Part shown: one piece after another, positions 35,312 to 45,879 of the stretch
Layout: each line of letters opens with the position of its first letter
Position numbering within the stretch: the first letter of the stretch is position 1
Assembly (NCBI GenBank): GCA_050084985.1
Contig: JBITNC010000001.1
Coordinates: 153,450,001-153,514,000 of the forward strand
Origin: Nageia nagi
Lineage: Eukaryota; Pinophyta
Direction of reading: 5' to 3'
Length of the DNA stretch: 64,000 nucleotides
Program-made: the position numbers and the translations under genes
Notes under the pieces: generated by a model
What the model saw: only the letters and a program-made list of their open reading frames with translations
Database searches by the model: none
Told to the model about the DNA's origin: nothing

Positions 35312-38300
35312 TAGATATGTTTTCTTTCATTTTTTCTCTATTTCAATGACTTTTTTATGACTACTCATGCCGTTAATGGCATACTATTTTATAGTGCTAA
35401 TGGCATGCATTTCATAGTATAAAATTTAAAAAGATAGTATTTTATACATGGTTATTATGTTTTATGCTCACTAGATTGGTATTTGAGTGCTTTTCAAGTT
35501 GTTCAAAAGAAAAAATAGGCAATGGTTTAATTAGGTTCCCATTTCACCTTTTGCACTTAAATTTTAAGTTGATTTACCTTTCCATGAATTGGCTATGATT
35601 TGCATTGTAAATTATGAAATGATTGAATTAAGTACTTTATGATTTGTTAAAATGCTCATATTGATTGTTTGAAGTTAAAAGTATCAAGTGCATAGTATCT
35701 TTTTAATACAATTTTTGTTCGTAACTTATTAACCCAAATTAAAACTCTCAAAATTAAAGTACATGCACATTTAAAGCAAATAAAGTAACAAGATAATCAA
35801 ATACATAACAAATTTTGAGCTAAAAATGAATCATACATACATATATATATACATCAAAATATGAATACAATATAGAGGAGGTCCAATGACCATAGCCCTC
35901 ACTGAGGAGAAGCACTAACACCACTATTGGTAGTATCTCCCATTCTAGCTCTAATCTTAGGGTTGCTTCTAGTAGCTATCATCTTTGATGTGTCTCGTAA
36001 GATCCTACTCACTATCACCCCATACCTATTGATAAGGGTCTTCACTCTTGCATATTTGACTTTGAGAGTAGTAATCTCCTTCACCTTCACATCCAACCTA
36101 TCCATCTACCCCTGTATGAAAGACCACTATTGGTTTAGAGGTGGCATCATTAATCTCTCCTATAAGCTCTTCACAAATTACTTTAGAGTAATAATTCATG
36201 AATCCCTCTTGACTAGGGTGGCCTATAGTGTGATCACTTGGGCCCCATGGTCTTCAACCTAGTCACCTCTACTTCTAATAAACAAATCTACCTATCTGCA
36301 TCTCTTACAATAAAGTGAAAATTATCATTAATTAAGCATTCTTATTTGAGTTAAAAACTTTTACTTGGTGCTACTAGGGGTGCAACTATAGTCAAAATAG
36401 TTAATCTTGGTACCCTTGACACTTCTCCCTCCTACATGGGGATGTCATGGATAGGATTTTAACCTAATAAGGATCATCCTTCAATGATCTCTCATTTGCA
36501 GCCTCCTGCTCCTCCTTGTCATCATCCTCATCCATCTAATACCTTCGAGAATGACTCCAATGCACCATGCTATGTAGTTAGGGGTAACCCTATGTACCAT
36601 AGAAATATGGGAAACCTCATCAAGTGTCCTTGGATCCTTCCATGTGAGCCTCCATTTTGGTATGACCTATGATGCCATAGGTAAGTCTCTCTCAACCATG
36701 TAGCATTGATAGCATGTGGGTACTAGTGGGATCCCCTGCTATATTCCAAATTATGTTGGGGATGGTAAGGCTCCATTACCTTCCTTCACATATGGAGGAA
36801 ACACTCTTGATGCACCCATGCTAGTTGATGTGCATCCACATCCCACATGAAATCCTAATATAATACCCAAATAAGGTCAATGGTTTGTAGCCTATTGATC
36901 TATCATCTCCTTACCTCTAGCAAGTGGGGGTCCCTATATCCTCAACTCTTGGATGTCAAACAAACCAAGGCAATGTCTCCTAGGTCCTTCCTAGCTCATT
37001 ATAGTCCTATCAATCATGTAATGGTTATGTGCTCATAAGCCCATATATGTAATAATCATGCATGGGAGATCATCAAGTTGAACTTATCAACACTGACAAA
37101 GTTATACAAGTCCCTATACAACTAAGCTAGAAATAAGGATCCCCACATAAACTTGTCTTCCCTCTCGCATATTAGCCTCACCATCCAAACTAGTCCTAAA
37201 GGGAAGGTCAAGCTACTCTTGTCTAGGCACAAGTATGTAGCTATGATTATGGCTACATATAGTTGCAAGTGTCATCTTGCTAGGATAAATTGACATATCT
37301 CTACTAGCCTTGCTAATCGATGCTTCCAATCATGGTCTACTTCCTCGATCAACCATATGCCTCTTACTCCTAGACATTATTTTCCAGGGTCTCCCTAATG
37401 GGAATGCCCCATATGCAATATACATCAAGCAATGTGATGATCATTTCACCTAGGGGTAGGTGAAATGAGTAGTAATTAGGGTCCCATCTCTTCACCAATG
37501 TTGTCAGTAGTGGAAAATCCTATTACATGTGCCTGGCAATGGCTAGATTTGTTAGCCCACATTTGGTTAGGATATCATTGATGTGGTTGATTCTTAGCCA
37601 ACCCCTTGCTTTCTCTAAGGTGACTATGGTCATTGGTCCTCTTTGGACAAGAACCTTGCATTCCTGCAAGAGAATAAAAGAAAAAGATATTGGTAAATTT
37701 CTTTGCTATCATAAAAATATTAAATTCTCAAAACTAAACAACATAAAAATATGAATTACTAAAGAAAAATATAAAACAAGAATACTTACTACAAACTCAT
37801 ATGGAAGAGAGTAGAGATACTCTGCTATGTGGCTTCTTTAGATAATAATAGGATGTCCAAGCATCCTTCATGCCTCATATTCCATATGAAAGACAAAAAT
37901 GATGTATAAAATAGTGAAAAATGAATGCATGCAATGATAACCAATGAAAAATGATATCTAAACTAAGTCAATCAACCTCAAAACCAATTACACATAGCTA
38001 AGAGTAGGTAGGGCTTTGTCAAGTAGGTTGGAAGTCAGAGCACCAGGTAAGCAAAAATTAAAAAGTCAAATGACACTTTTCAATTAAATTTTTTCTTATA
38101 TAATTCCTCAAAAGTATGGAAACCCTAAGGCTTCATTGTTTTCCCACATAGATACCCTAAATCATTATGTTGTATATTCATAGTGTATAAAATTATTTTT
38201 AATGATTAATGTTTCTTTCTTAAAAACTTTTTCTACTATTTTCACAACATCAATGGTGTCCATTTCCTTGATTTATGTGCACAGTCAAGAGCTAATGACC

Positions 38301-38330
38301 TATAATGGTTTATGCATGCATGTTAATCCT
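35312..38330. repeat. Unit A, copy 1 (PMD-bearing segment)
   Basis: Nearly collinear with 56508-59404 plus 60020-60150, with high identity by eye. The right end of the match is ttaatccttt at 38330, where the other copy continues ttaatccttctcatgctcc. The copies agree in coding and non-coding parts alike, which points to a DNA-level duplication and not to conservation of the protein. Confidence 0.85.
35900..37990 (-). pseudogene. Plant mobile domain (PMD) pseudogene with intron, copy in unit A
   Basis: Minus strand, from about 37.99 kb down. Exon-like part 1 ends ...HIAEYLYSLPYEFVV with a GTAAGT donor at 37789-37784. The acceptor TTGCAG is at 37669-37664, an intron of about 126 bases. Exon-like part 2 reads RGPMTIVTLEKARGWLRINH, INDILTKCGLTNLAIARHM, then LVKRWDPNYYSFHLPLGEMI, ITLLDVYCIWGIPI, the W-P-----F-LP-GE--ITL-DV---GIPI hallmark of PMD. 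KFMWGSLFLAxLYRDL and LLHIWAYEHITI (about 37165-37020) are later PMD blocks. An acidic linker and a coiled coil (VKVKEITTLKVKYARVKTLI) end at about 35900. Stops are numerous. The plus-strand open frames here are shadows. Confidence 0.7.
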
Positions 38331-38851
38331 TTACTGATTATGTATGATGGGAATTTTAACATTTGTGTTATTTAAATTTCTTTATAGAAATTGTAGGGTG
38401 CCAATGGCATGGAATTGGTTAAATTCAAAAAAATTGTAAATGTGTTTCCTCAATCTATGTTGATATACATATTATTGAATGACAAGTGCACTTATAATGT
38501 TAATATACATGATTAATTTTTATTAGAAAAATGTTATTATATTTGAATTACACTTCAAATTTCCATCTTCAAACTTATCTATTAAATGCATTCCATTTTC
38601 AATTGAATATCCTTGTTTCAATGGTAATTGAAGTTATTCTTGATTTTGGATAAAGTTAAATTGCTTCCTATGCCACCAACAGCATGAATATTGAAAATTT
38701 GAGTGATTTATTAAATAATTGTAAAGTTTTCATATTTCCTCTAATTTATAGCAATTGTTATCAAAATGATCAAGGAATAGAGGTTTTAATGAATTTTTCC
38801 ATGACTAGAGGATAAAACTTCAACAACAAAAAAAGTAATTTAAATTGAAGT
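38331..38851. other. AT-rich stretch inserted between unit A and repeat D
   Basis: Not present in the second copy of the A-B unit, so it belongs to the material that separates A from B in copy 1. No coding motif recognised. Confidence 0.45.
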
Positions 38852-39010
38852 GAAAGTCATGGTGCTAACAAATTATTTAGAATATCTAACTTTTAATGAT
38901 AAAGTTCCTTATCCATGGTTTCAAGACTTCAAAGCTCAAACATTATGATATGAAAAAGTATTGAGTATTACCTAATGTATCTGAACTTAGAACACATTAT
39001 ATACTCACAA
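38852..39010 (+). repeat. Dispersed repeat D, copy 2
   Basis: Counterpart of 8722-8890 (see there). Followed at once by direct repeat E1. Confidence 0.6.
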
Positions 39011-39019
39011 TGCATAAAA

Positions 39020-39350
39020 GATAATCAATAAGTTGATCTAAATATATAATTATAGAATATGGAGTAATAGATATGCTTGTGATAACAAGATCCCAATCTC
39101 AATAGGTGGCATTGAGAAATACTAAAACTTTAAATTTGTACTAGCAATCGAGATTTAAATCTTAATAAATTTACTTGTAATCATACTTTTCCTTATATGC
39201 GTAAAATAACCTCCATATTCCCTTAAGTAATGCTAGCACCAACATTGGCGTACATAGCACATAAAATAATAAATTTACATATGAAAGGACCAAGAAAATG
39301 CCAATAATATGTTATAATATTTTTGTAATAAAACACTTAATGAAACCACC
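39020..39350 (+). repeat. Direct repeat E1
   Basis: Matches 41288-41612 in the same orientation. Shared landmarks are tataattatagaatatgga, gataacaagat/gataataagat, aatctcaatag, gtactag, atcgagatt, cataatatg-gttata and cacttaatg. The two copies flank the gypsy pol remnant, like degenerate terminal repeats or a duplicated target. Confidence 0.7.
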
Positions 39351-39379
39351 TTAGGTGGACGAAAATTAATTATCAACAA

Positions 39380-40930
39380 AAATATAACTTCCCTATCTTT
39401 CTTAATAATTATTTACTATATGAATTAGGTGGTGCCAATTTTTATAATAAACTTGATTAAAGATTAGGGTATCATCAAATTAAGGTCAAAGAGGAAGATA
39501 TTTTTAAAATTACTTACATAACTCATGAAGGGCATTACAAATTTTTAGTTATGCCATTTCGATGTAATAATACACTATCCATTTTTTAGAGTTTAATAAA
39601 TATAAGTTTTAGACTGTTATTAAAGAAATTTGTATTAGCATCCTTTGATGATATATTAATATAGAATAAAACATGGGGTACTCATTTATAATATGCATAG
39701 CAAGTTTTACAATTTTTGGGAAAGGAATAACATTTAATAGAAAATTATAATTATTTTTTGGTGTTACTAACGTTGAGTATTTAGTTCATATTGTGTCAAT
39801 AGGAGTAAGTGGACCCAAATAAAATTAAAGCAATATAGGATTTTCCACTTATAATGACCCTTAAAAGTCTTAGGGGATTTTTGTGGTTACATGATATTAT
39901 ATTAAATTTGTAAAGAACTATGGGAAAATAGTAGCATCTGTTACAAAATGTATAGATAAAGATGTGTTTAAATGGATATAATCAACTACTAATTCATTTA
40001 ATATCCTAAAAGAGGTTATGTGTTTCACCCCATTTAGGGTATGCCAAAATTTAGTAAACCATTTATCATTGAATGCGATGCTTCATGGACATTTATTGGT
40101 CTAGTTTTGATACAACAAGGGTATCCACTAGCTTATTAAAGTAAGAAACTTTTTGGAATTCTTTTGAGAAAGTTAGCATATAAGAAAGAAATGCTAGCAA
40201 TTTTACAAACAATTGAAAAATAAAAATTGATTTTATGGGGAGGCACTTTAAAGTTAAAATACATCATAATAACCTCTAATATTTCTTGGAACAAGTTTTT
40301 TTTTTCTTAGTTATGGCTTTGAGATAGAATTTAAAAATTAAAATAACATGTGGTAGAAAATGCTCTATCAATAAAATATAAAGATTCAATAATTATTCAT
40401 GTCATACCATATCCTACACAAATATCAATCTAAAAAGCTATAGAAGAATTATCTAAAGACATCCAATATTATTCAATAAATATAGCAAATGAACCAATAG
40501 AGCATGATTATTCATTAAATAGAGAGATTTTAAGATTTAAGGTAGAGCATTTTTGATATAATCATAAAAGGTAAAAGAATTGATATTGTAAGAATTACAT
40601 GAATCACCCATAGAAGGTCATATAGGAATTATGAAAATACGCTAAAAGATTGCAATCTATTTTTAGGACGGAATGAAAAAGAACATAAATAATTTTGTTG
40701 AATAATGTGAGGTGTGTCATAGGAATAAAGGATAAAGCATAAACATTGTAACACTACCGTAATCACTTTCTATTCCAGAAACATATTGGCATGACATATC
40801 AATAGATTATATTGAAGGTGTATGTTGAATTTTTTTAGTGACCCCTAACATTAACCTAAGTAGTAACTATATTAAAATATTAACATGTGATAATGTATTA
40901 TCTTCACTATTAACTAAGATAAACGTGGAT
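39380..40930 (+). pseudogene. Gypsy pol remnant: RT, RNase H, integrase start
   Basis: RT pieces: LGYHQIKVKEEDIFKITYIT, HEGHYKFLVMPF (about 39464-39560), and FDDILI with the catalytic Asp pair near 39646. RNase H: KPFIIECDASWTFIGLVLIQ, QGYPLAY near 40058-40135 and YKKEMLAILQTIEK near 40182. Integrase: LHESPIEGHIG near 40600, FVExCEVCHRNKG near 40695 (the HHCC zinc-binding part) and YWHDISIDYIEG near 40786-40820. Homology ends before the catalytic core is complete. No gag or protease precedes it. Stops and several frameshifts are present, so decay is heavier than in the 17.5-21.2 kb element. Confidence 0.85.
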
Positions 40931-41287
40931 CAACAATAACAAATGATGGAGAATAATAATCTAAATATAAATGATTGTAATAATGAATAATGAATCTAGA
41001 CTATTGGAAGAAGATAATAAACACACTAATGAGATTGAGATCAAGTGAATGATAAATACCTATAAACCTTACATCTATGAAAAATATTATATGAAGAAAG
41101 GAGCTTAATGAGGATACAAACCTTGATATGTGAATCCCCATATAGCATAATAGATTGGAAATATAGCATAGACACCCATAGGAATGTTAATGTTAGGTTT
41201 CAAATAGTAGCACCAAAAGATATGATGGCACAAATGGTAAGCATACAAAGGAATAGTGTTTGCAACCAAGATCCAAAGTATAGTAGA

Positions 41288-41612
41288 AAATTGATAAATC
41301 AAATGAGACATATAATTGTAGAATATGGAATAACAAATATGATCATGATAATAAGATTCTAATCTCAATAGCTAGAATTGATAAACATTGAAACTTTTAT
41401 GTTGTACTAGCTATCGAGATTGAAATATTGATAGCTTTCCCTACAATCATACTTACCATTATATATGCAAGAAAACCTATTGATTCCCTTAAGGAATGCT
41501 AGTGCTAAAGTTGGGGTACCTATCACATAAAAAAATTAAGATTTCATGAGAAGGAACCAAGAAAATACCCATAATATGGTATAAGATTATCATAATGAAA
41601 TACTTAATGGGA
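41288..41612 (+). repeat. Direct repeat E2
   Basis: Second copy of 39020-39350, 2.27 kb to the right. Overlapping open frames on both strands at 41105-41368 are unrelated to any family I know. Confidence 0.7.
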
Positions 41613-43047
41613 CCATATATTCCAATATATGGTATTATATTAATGCCTTCCTAGTAAATACATATATAAAGAAAAATCAAATTCCCAACCCAAAGGCTAA
41701 TCATATTCCTAAATGTAATGCTCATAAAGCCATAATAGTGATGGTTATTTATTATCCACCCAACAAGGACATAGTTATTTTTCAAAATAAAATTTCATAT
41801 TTTCAAATAGTTTTATCAAAATAATAGCATGATCATAATCATAGCAATGTTCATGCAAGAAAAAATAATATTAAAAAGGATTAAGAGATAAAAAGTGTAC
41901 ATGATAAGTGCCTATGAATGTGCCCCCAAGTGTTGTAGCCATTATCTAGATCTAATACTTCCTATGTACCCCAGTGTTGATGCTTCCATCACTATTGGTG
42001 CTAATCATCTGAGTATTAATGACATCAAAATTAAAATTTTCCAATTGTAATTTTTTTTCTCATATTTTTACCATTTTCTAAACTAAAAACATATTTATTT
42101 GATCCTAAAAGTTATCATTAACAGTCTTACTAAAATCATAATTCTCCTTTCTAACTATGAAAGTCTCATACTAATCACATATTTGGTCATATATCCTTTT
42201 TAAAAAAAATGCATATCTTAAAAAATATCAATCTAGCATCTATTTATGCTAATAACCTATAAATATCAATGGTAGCATTGAGTTCAACATTAAAGTGTAT
42301 GGTAGCATCTGTGCTAAGATCCATCATAAATTCTTGTAGCAAGCCTATTTTGCATTTATGTTTGCAGTTTTCTAGGAATTTAATATTTTCAAAAGGTATT
42401 TCATAAATTTAAAGGTAGTTTCAAAAAGAATGTCTTAATTTCATGTTTAAATAGGGTAAATTGGTTATCATTTAGGATTATCACTTGTTTCAAAGTGTGC
42501 TCTATTCTAGGAGGAGGAAATAGTGATTTTGAATAATATGACTTTAGTTTAGAGGTACATACCATTTTTGTTATATCTCATATGATTATTTCCCCCAATC
42601 ATTAATGTGGTTAAGTTTTTTATGGTAGATATGAAGACCATCGAGCAGGATAATCATTGGGTATGTCCACATTGCAATAATTAAGTAGTAACTCATGTGG
42701 TATGTATCCTAAACTCTAAATTTCAAATTTGATATGGTTTGTATGAATTTTGAATTAATTTTCCTATGACATTGTTTGATGAAACCTTACAAATTAGGTT
42801 ATAGGAACTGGGCTTGCAATTTGAAGTCTAAATCTCATTTTATTTTTTGTAAAACTATAATTTTCTACCTTAGTTAATGTTTTTACCAATTTCCCCCAAT
42901 TCTTATAGGGAAAGAAAGAAAAAGAATTTGCATGAGTGTTGGTGTAGGTGCCAATACTAGATTAATAGTTAAGGTGTGGTCTTGATATAGTATCTTTCAT
43001 GGTTCATTAATATTGTATATAATTTGAAAATGTTTTATAAAAAATTA
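41613..43047. other. Stretch before the first gap, no firm gene
   Basis: On the minus strand 42210-41920 gives a helical reading with a tail (STNSDGSINTGV) vaguely like the C-terminus of the PMD pseudogenes. This is not enough to call. The region is cut by the gap. Confidence 0.3.
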
Positions 43048-43147
43048 NNNNNNNNNNNNNNNNNNNNNNNNNNNNNNNNNNNNNNNNNNNNNNNNNNNNN
43101 NNNNNNNNNNNNNNNNNNNNNNNNNNNNNNNNNNNNNNNNNNNNNNN
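43048..43147. other. Assembly gap (100 N)
   Basis: Exactly 100 N bases, the usual placeholder for a gap of unknown size. Open frames crossing it are artefacts. The right edge coincides with the start of unit B. Confidence 0.98.
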
Positions 43148-44591
43148 TTGAAATGGTTCATAACTTCCTTCATTGTATTCAATACCATACTTCATGTTAT
43201 TCCCTCCTTATGGTATTTTAGAATAGGAAGAGTTTCAATGTATGCCTTTTAGATTCTTCCTTCCCCATGGAAGACATTTAGTTTAATGATGAGGCATCTA
43301 CATTCTTTGTGGATATCACATTGATCCCTTTCACTTCTGCCTTGTTGGTAATTGTACTTTAGGAGGTATCACTACAAACATCTTTTCATCACCTTACTTG
43401 GTTGAGCTGATAGATGTTATCCTTGGGGGAATCAAAGAGGAAAGCTTCCTCTAAACCTTCCTTATTCTATTTTCTTCTCACTTATGGAAAATGGTCTTTT
43501 CCCATGTGATATTTCATAATATATAGGAGAGCTTTCTTTTGAATTATGTAATAACCAATTTTGTACATGAGTACCTTATTAGGCATGGTTGTGGGGACTC
43601 ATATTTTCTTAGCTATTCACATTCCTCTTAGTTTCACTTACAGTGGGGTGTTAGATTATTATTTGCTTTATTACCTAATTAGGTATCTAGGTTATCATTA
43701 TCTTAATTTCACTTGCTATTTAAGCAAGGTGTATTTTATATTTACTGCATCTATCATTTTATTCTTTTTGAGTAATCATGAATGCTCTTGTGATATTATT
43801 TTGACTCTTGCATCCTAGGCGAGGAACTTTATTTTTCCTCTCTCCTTTCACTAAGCATGAAATTGAAAGGGTAAGTGAATAAGTTTGAATTAAAATGTTA
43901 AGCAACTATAAAAATCAAAACATATTCACAAAAGCATACACCACATAACATAAGATTTATAGTGAAAACCCAATGTGGAAAAAACCACAATGTTAATGGA
44001 TTGCTTGGGCTCCTAGCCAAATCTAGTTGTAAAAAGAATTGGTCTTACCATATTTTCATACCACCCACTATGGGAATAGCACCAACTAACTTGATCTTCT
44101 ATAGCACCAACTGTAATGAGTACCAACCCTTATCACCAAGAACCCACACAATGAAATCAAAATGTTGTGGTAGAAAATTTAATTGCCATTCCAAACTCTT
44201 CTTCTATTCATCCCAATGGTCAAAACCACACTACTTGTCTAACAACACACAAATCACTTAGCCCATCCATAATTTTACTATCAACATCACACTCTCTCTT
44301 CATTCTAAAAAGCTCACTAAAATTCTCCAAGCAACATTCATTTGTAATTAACTTTTACTTTTTATAAATCCCTTTTTATGTAATTCCTTTATGATGCAAT
44401 ATTCTCATATTCCACCTACCAATTATAACTTCTTCTTTATGTAACTCCCATATTCTCACTTGCCACCTATCACCTACCAATTTTATAACTCCTTATTTAA
44501 TAACTCCTTTATGAAATAATATTCTCATATGGCAATTGTCATTTGTAACTCCTCATATGTAACTCCTTTTTGTAACTCCTCATATTATAGC
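43148..44591. repeat. Unit B, copy 1
   Basis: Collinear with 60396-61828, and its first 430 bases also with 59405-59840. It ends exactly at the copia LTR in both full copies. A short plus-strand reading (DEASxxFxDITLIPFTxALL) is visible in all three copies but is broken here and at 60.5 kb. Confidence 0.85.
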
Positions 44592-45092
44592 TGAAATAAA
44601 TTAAAACTAAATAATCAATTCTTATATGCCCAAGAGTATATCAAAGCTCTCTCAAACATCAATACTCAAACTATAAATAATATCACAAATTGACACCAAT
44701 GTAAAGTAGTTCCTCCAACCATGGGAGTACATCCACTAACTAATATCTTTCTTATTCACAAAGATAACTCTCTTACAAGACCTCTTTCTTCCTCTCATAA
44801 CACTAATCTTTGAGCATAACTTTACTTTAACATTTTGTGTATAATATCAAGAAGAAGGCCTTTTATTTATACATTAAAATCCTTCCTCGGATCACCCTTT
44901 GAACCATTGTAAAAAGGCATGACATGATTCACCCTTTTACCCAAGGGGCATGCTTATGAGAAGAAGTGTAGGACAAGTTACATTATCATATTCACTTAAA
45001 TACTTAAGGTATCTATGGATACCTTTAAGTGTTAATGAATTTACAAGAAGAATGTATCAAAACTTTATAATAATGCATTATACATTGTAACA
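44592..45092 (-). repeat. 3' LTR of copia-1
   Basis: About 501 bases, starting tgaaataaatt and ending ttgtaaca on the plus strand (TG...CA). It is nearly the same as 61829-62326 and more diverged from 51888-52384. Confidence 0.85.
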
Positions 45093-45101
45093 CTCCTCCT
45101 T
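45093..45101 (-). other. Polypurine tract of copia-1
   Basis: Read on the minus strand AAGGAGGAG, directly before the 3' LTR, as required for plus-strand priming. Confidence 0.7.
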
Positions 45102-45879
45102 AATGCAATATTGGGATACATTGAATAATAGAGAAGAAAGAGAAAGTAAAAGATATTTTTCCTCCATATAGATAAAAACTGGAGATGAAAACTTTTATAT
45201 CTTTGTGAAGTAAGCAAGATATTAGTTTGAGACTCACTACTTTACCATTCTAACAAATGGTTTACAATAAAATCATTAACCAAAACTAGTTTCAATATAC
45301 ATAAAGTAGTCATCCACAAAGAAGTTAACATGATGATCCTCTATGAGCCTTCATACCTAAAGTAAGTAACTTGTAATCTCAAGAAGAAACCTACAAGCTA
45401 CAAGCAACTCAAAAAATAAATCAATTAGATGCATCATGTATACATTCATATCAATAAGGATAAATAAATCAAGCAATACTATCCATAAATTGATCAATGG
45501 TACACTATAAGTCATCATAAAAATGCCAAGCCAATACTTATAGTCACCTATTGTATACAAAATATATGTTGATTATCATCACAAATAGATTATGATAAAA
45601 TGCATATATAAGTTCTTTAGAAATGGATAACTAAATAATTCCAAAAGACACATACAAGTTCCTTACATATAGATAACTAAATAGTGTAAAAACAATCTAT
45701 CACACACACATATGAGTTCCTCTCATATGGATACTAATGATGTTCTATCATATGATCAAGGTGTATAAATAGTTCATAACACAAGAAGCACTAGCCAAAA
45801 AATACACACACAAATGAACACTATACAACCAAAAATTCTTCTAAGGATGAAGTTGTTATAACAAATATAAATTCAATAA

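Noticed and set aside
35927-36262. Plus-strand open frame of 111 codons, also present at 57162-57461
   Set aside because: Its preservation is explained by the duplication of unit A. The coding sense here is the minus-strand coiled-coil tail of the PMD pseudogene.
41105-41368. Overlapping open frames on both strands
   Set aside because: No family resemblance on either strand; chance open frames, partly within repeat E2.
43007-43221. Open frames running through the N gap (also 56330-56545)
   Set aside because: N bases hide stops; these are artefacts of the gap.
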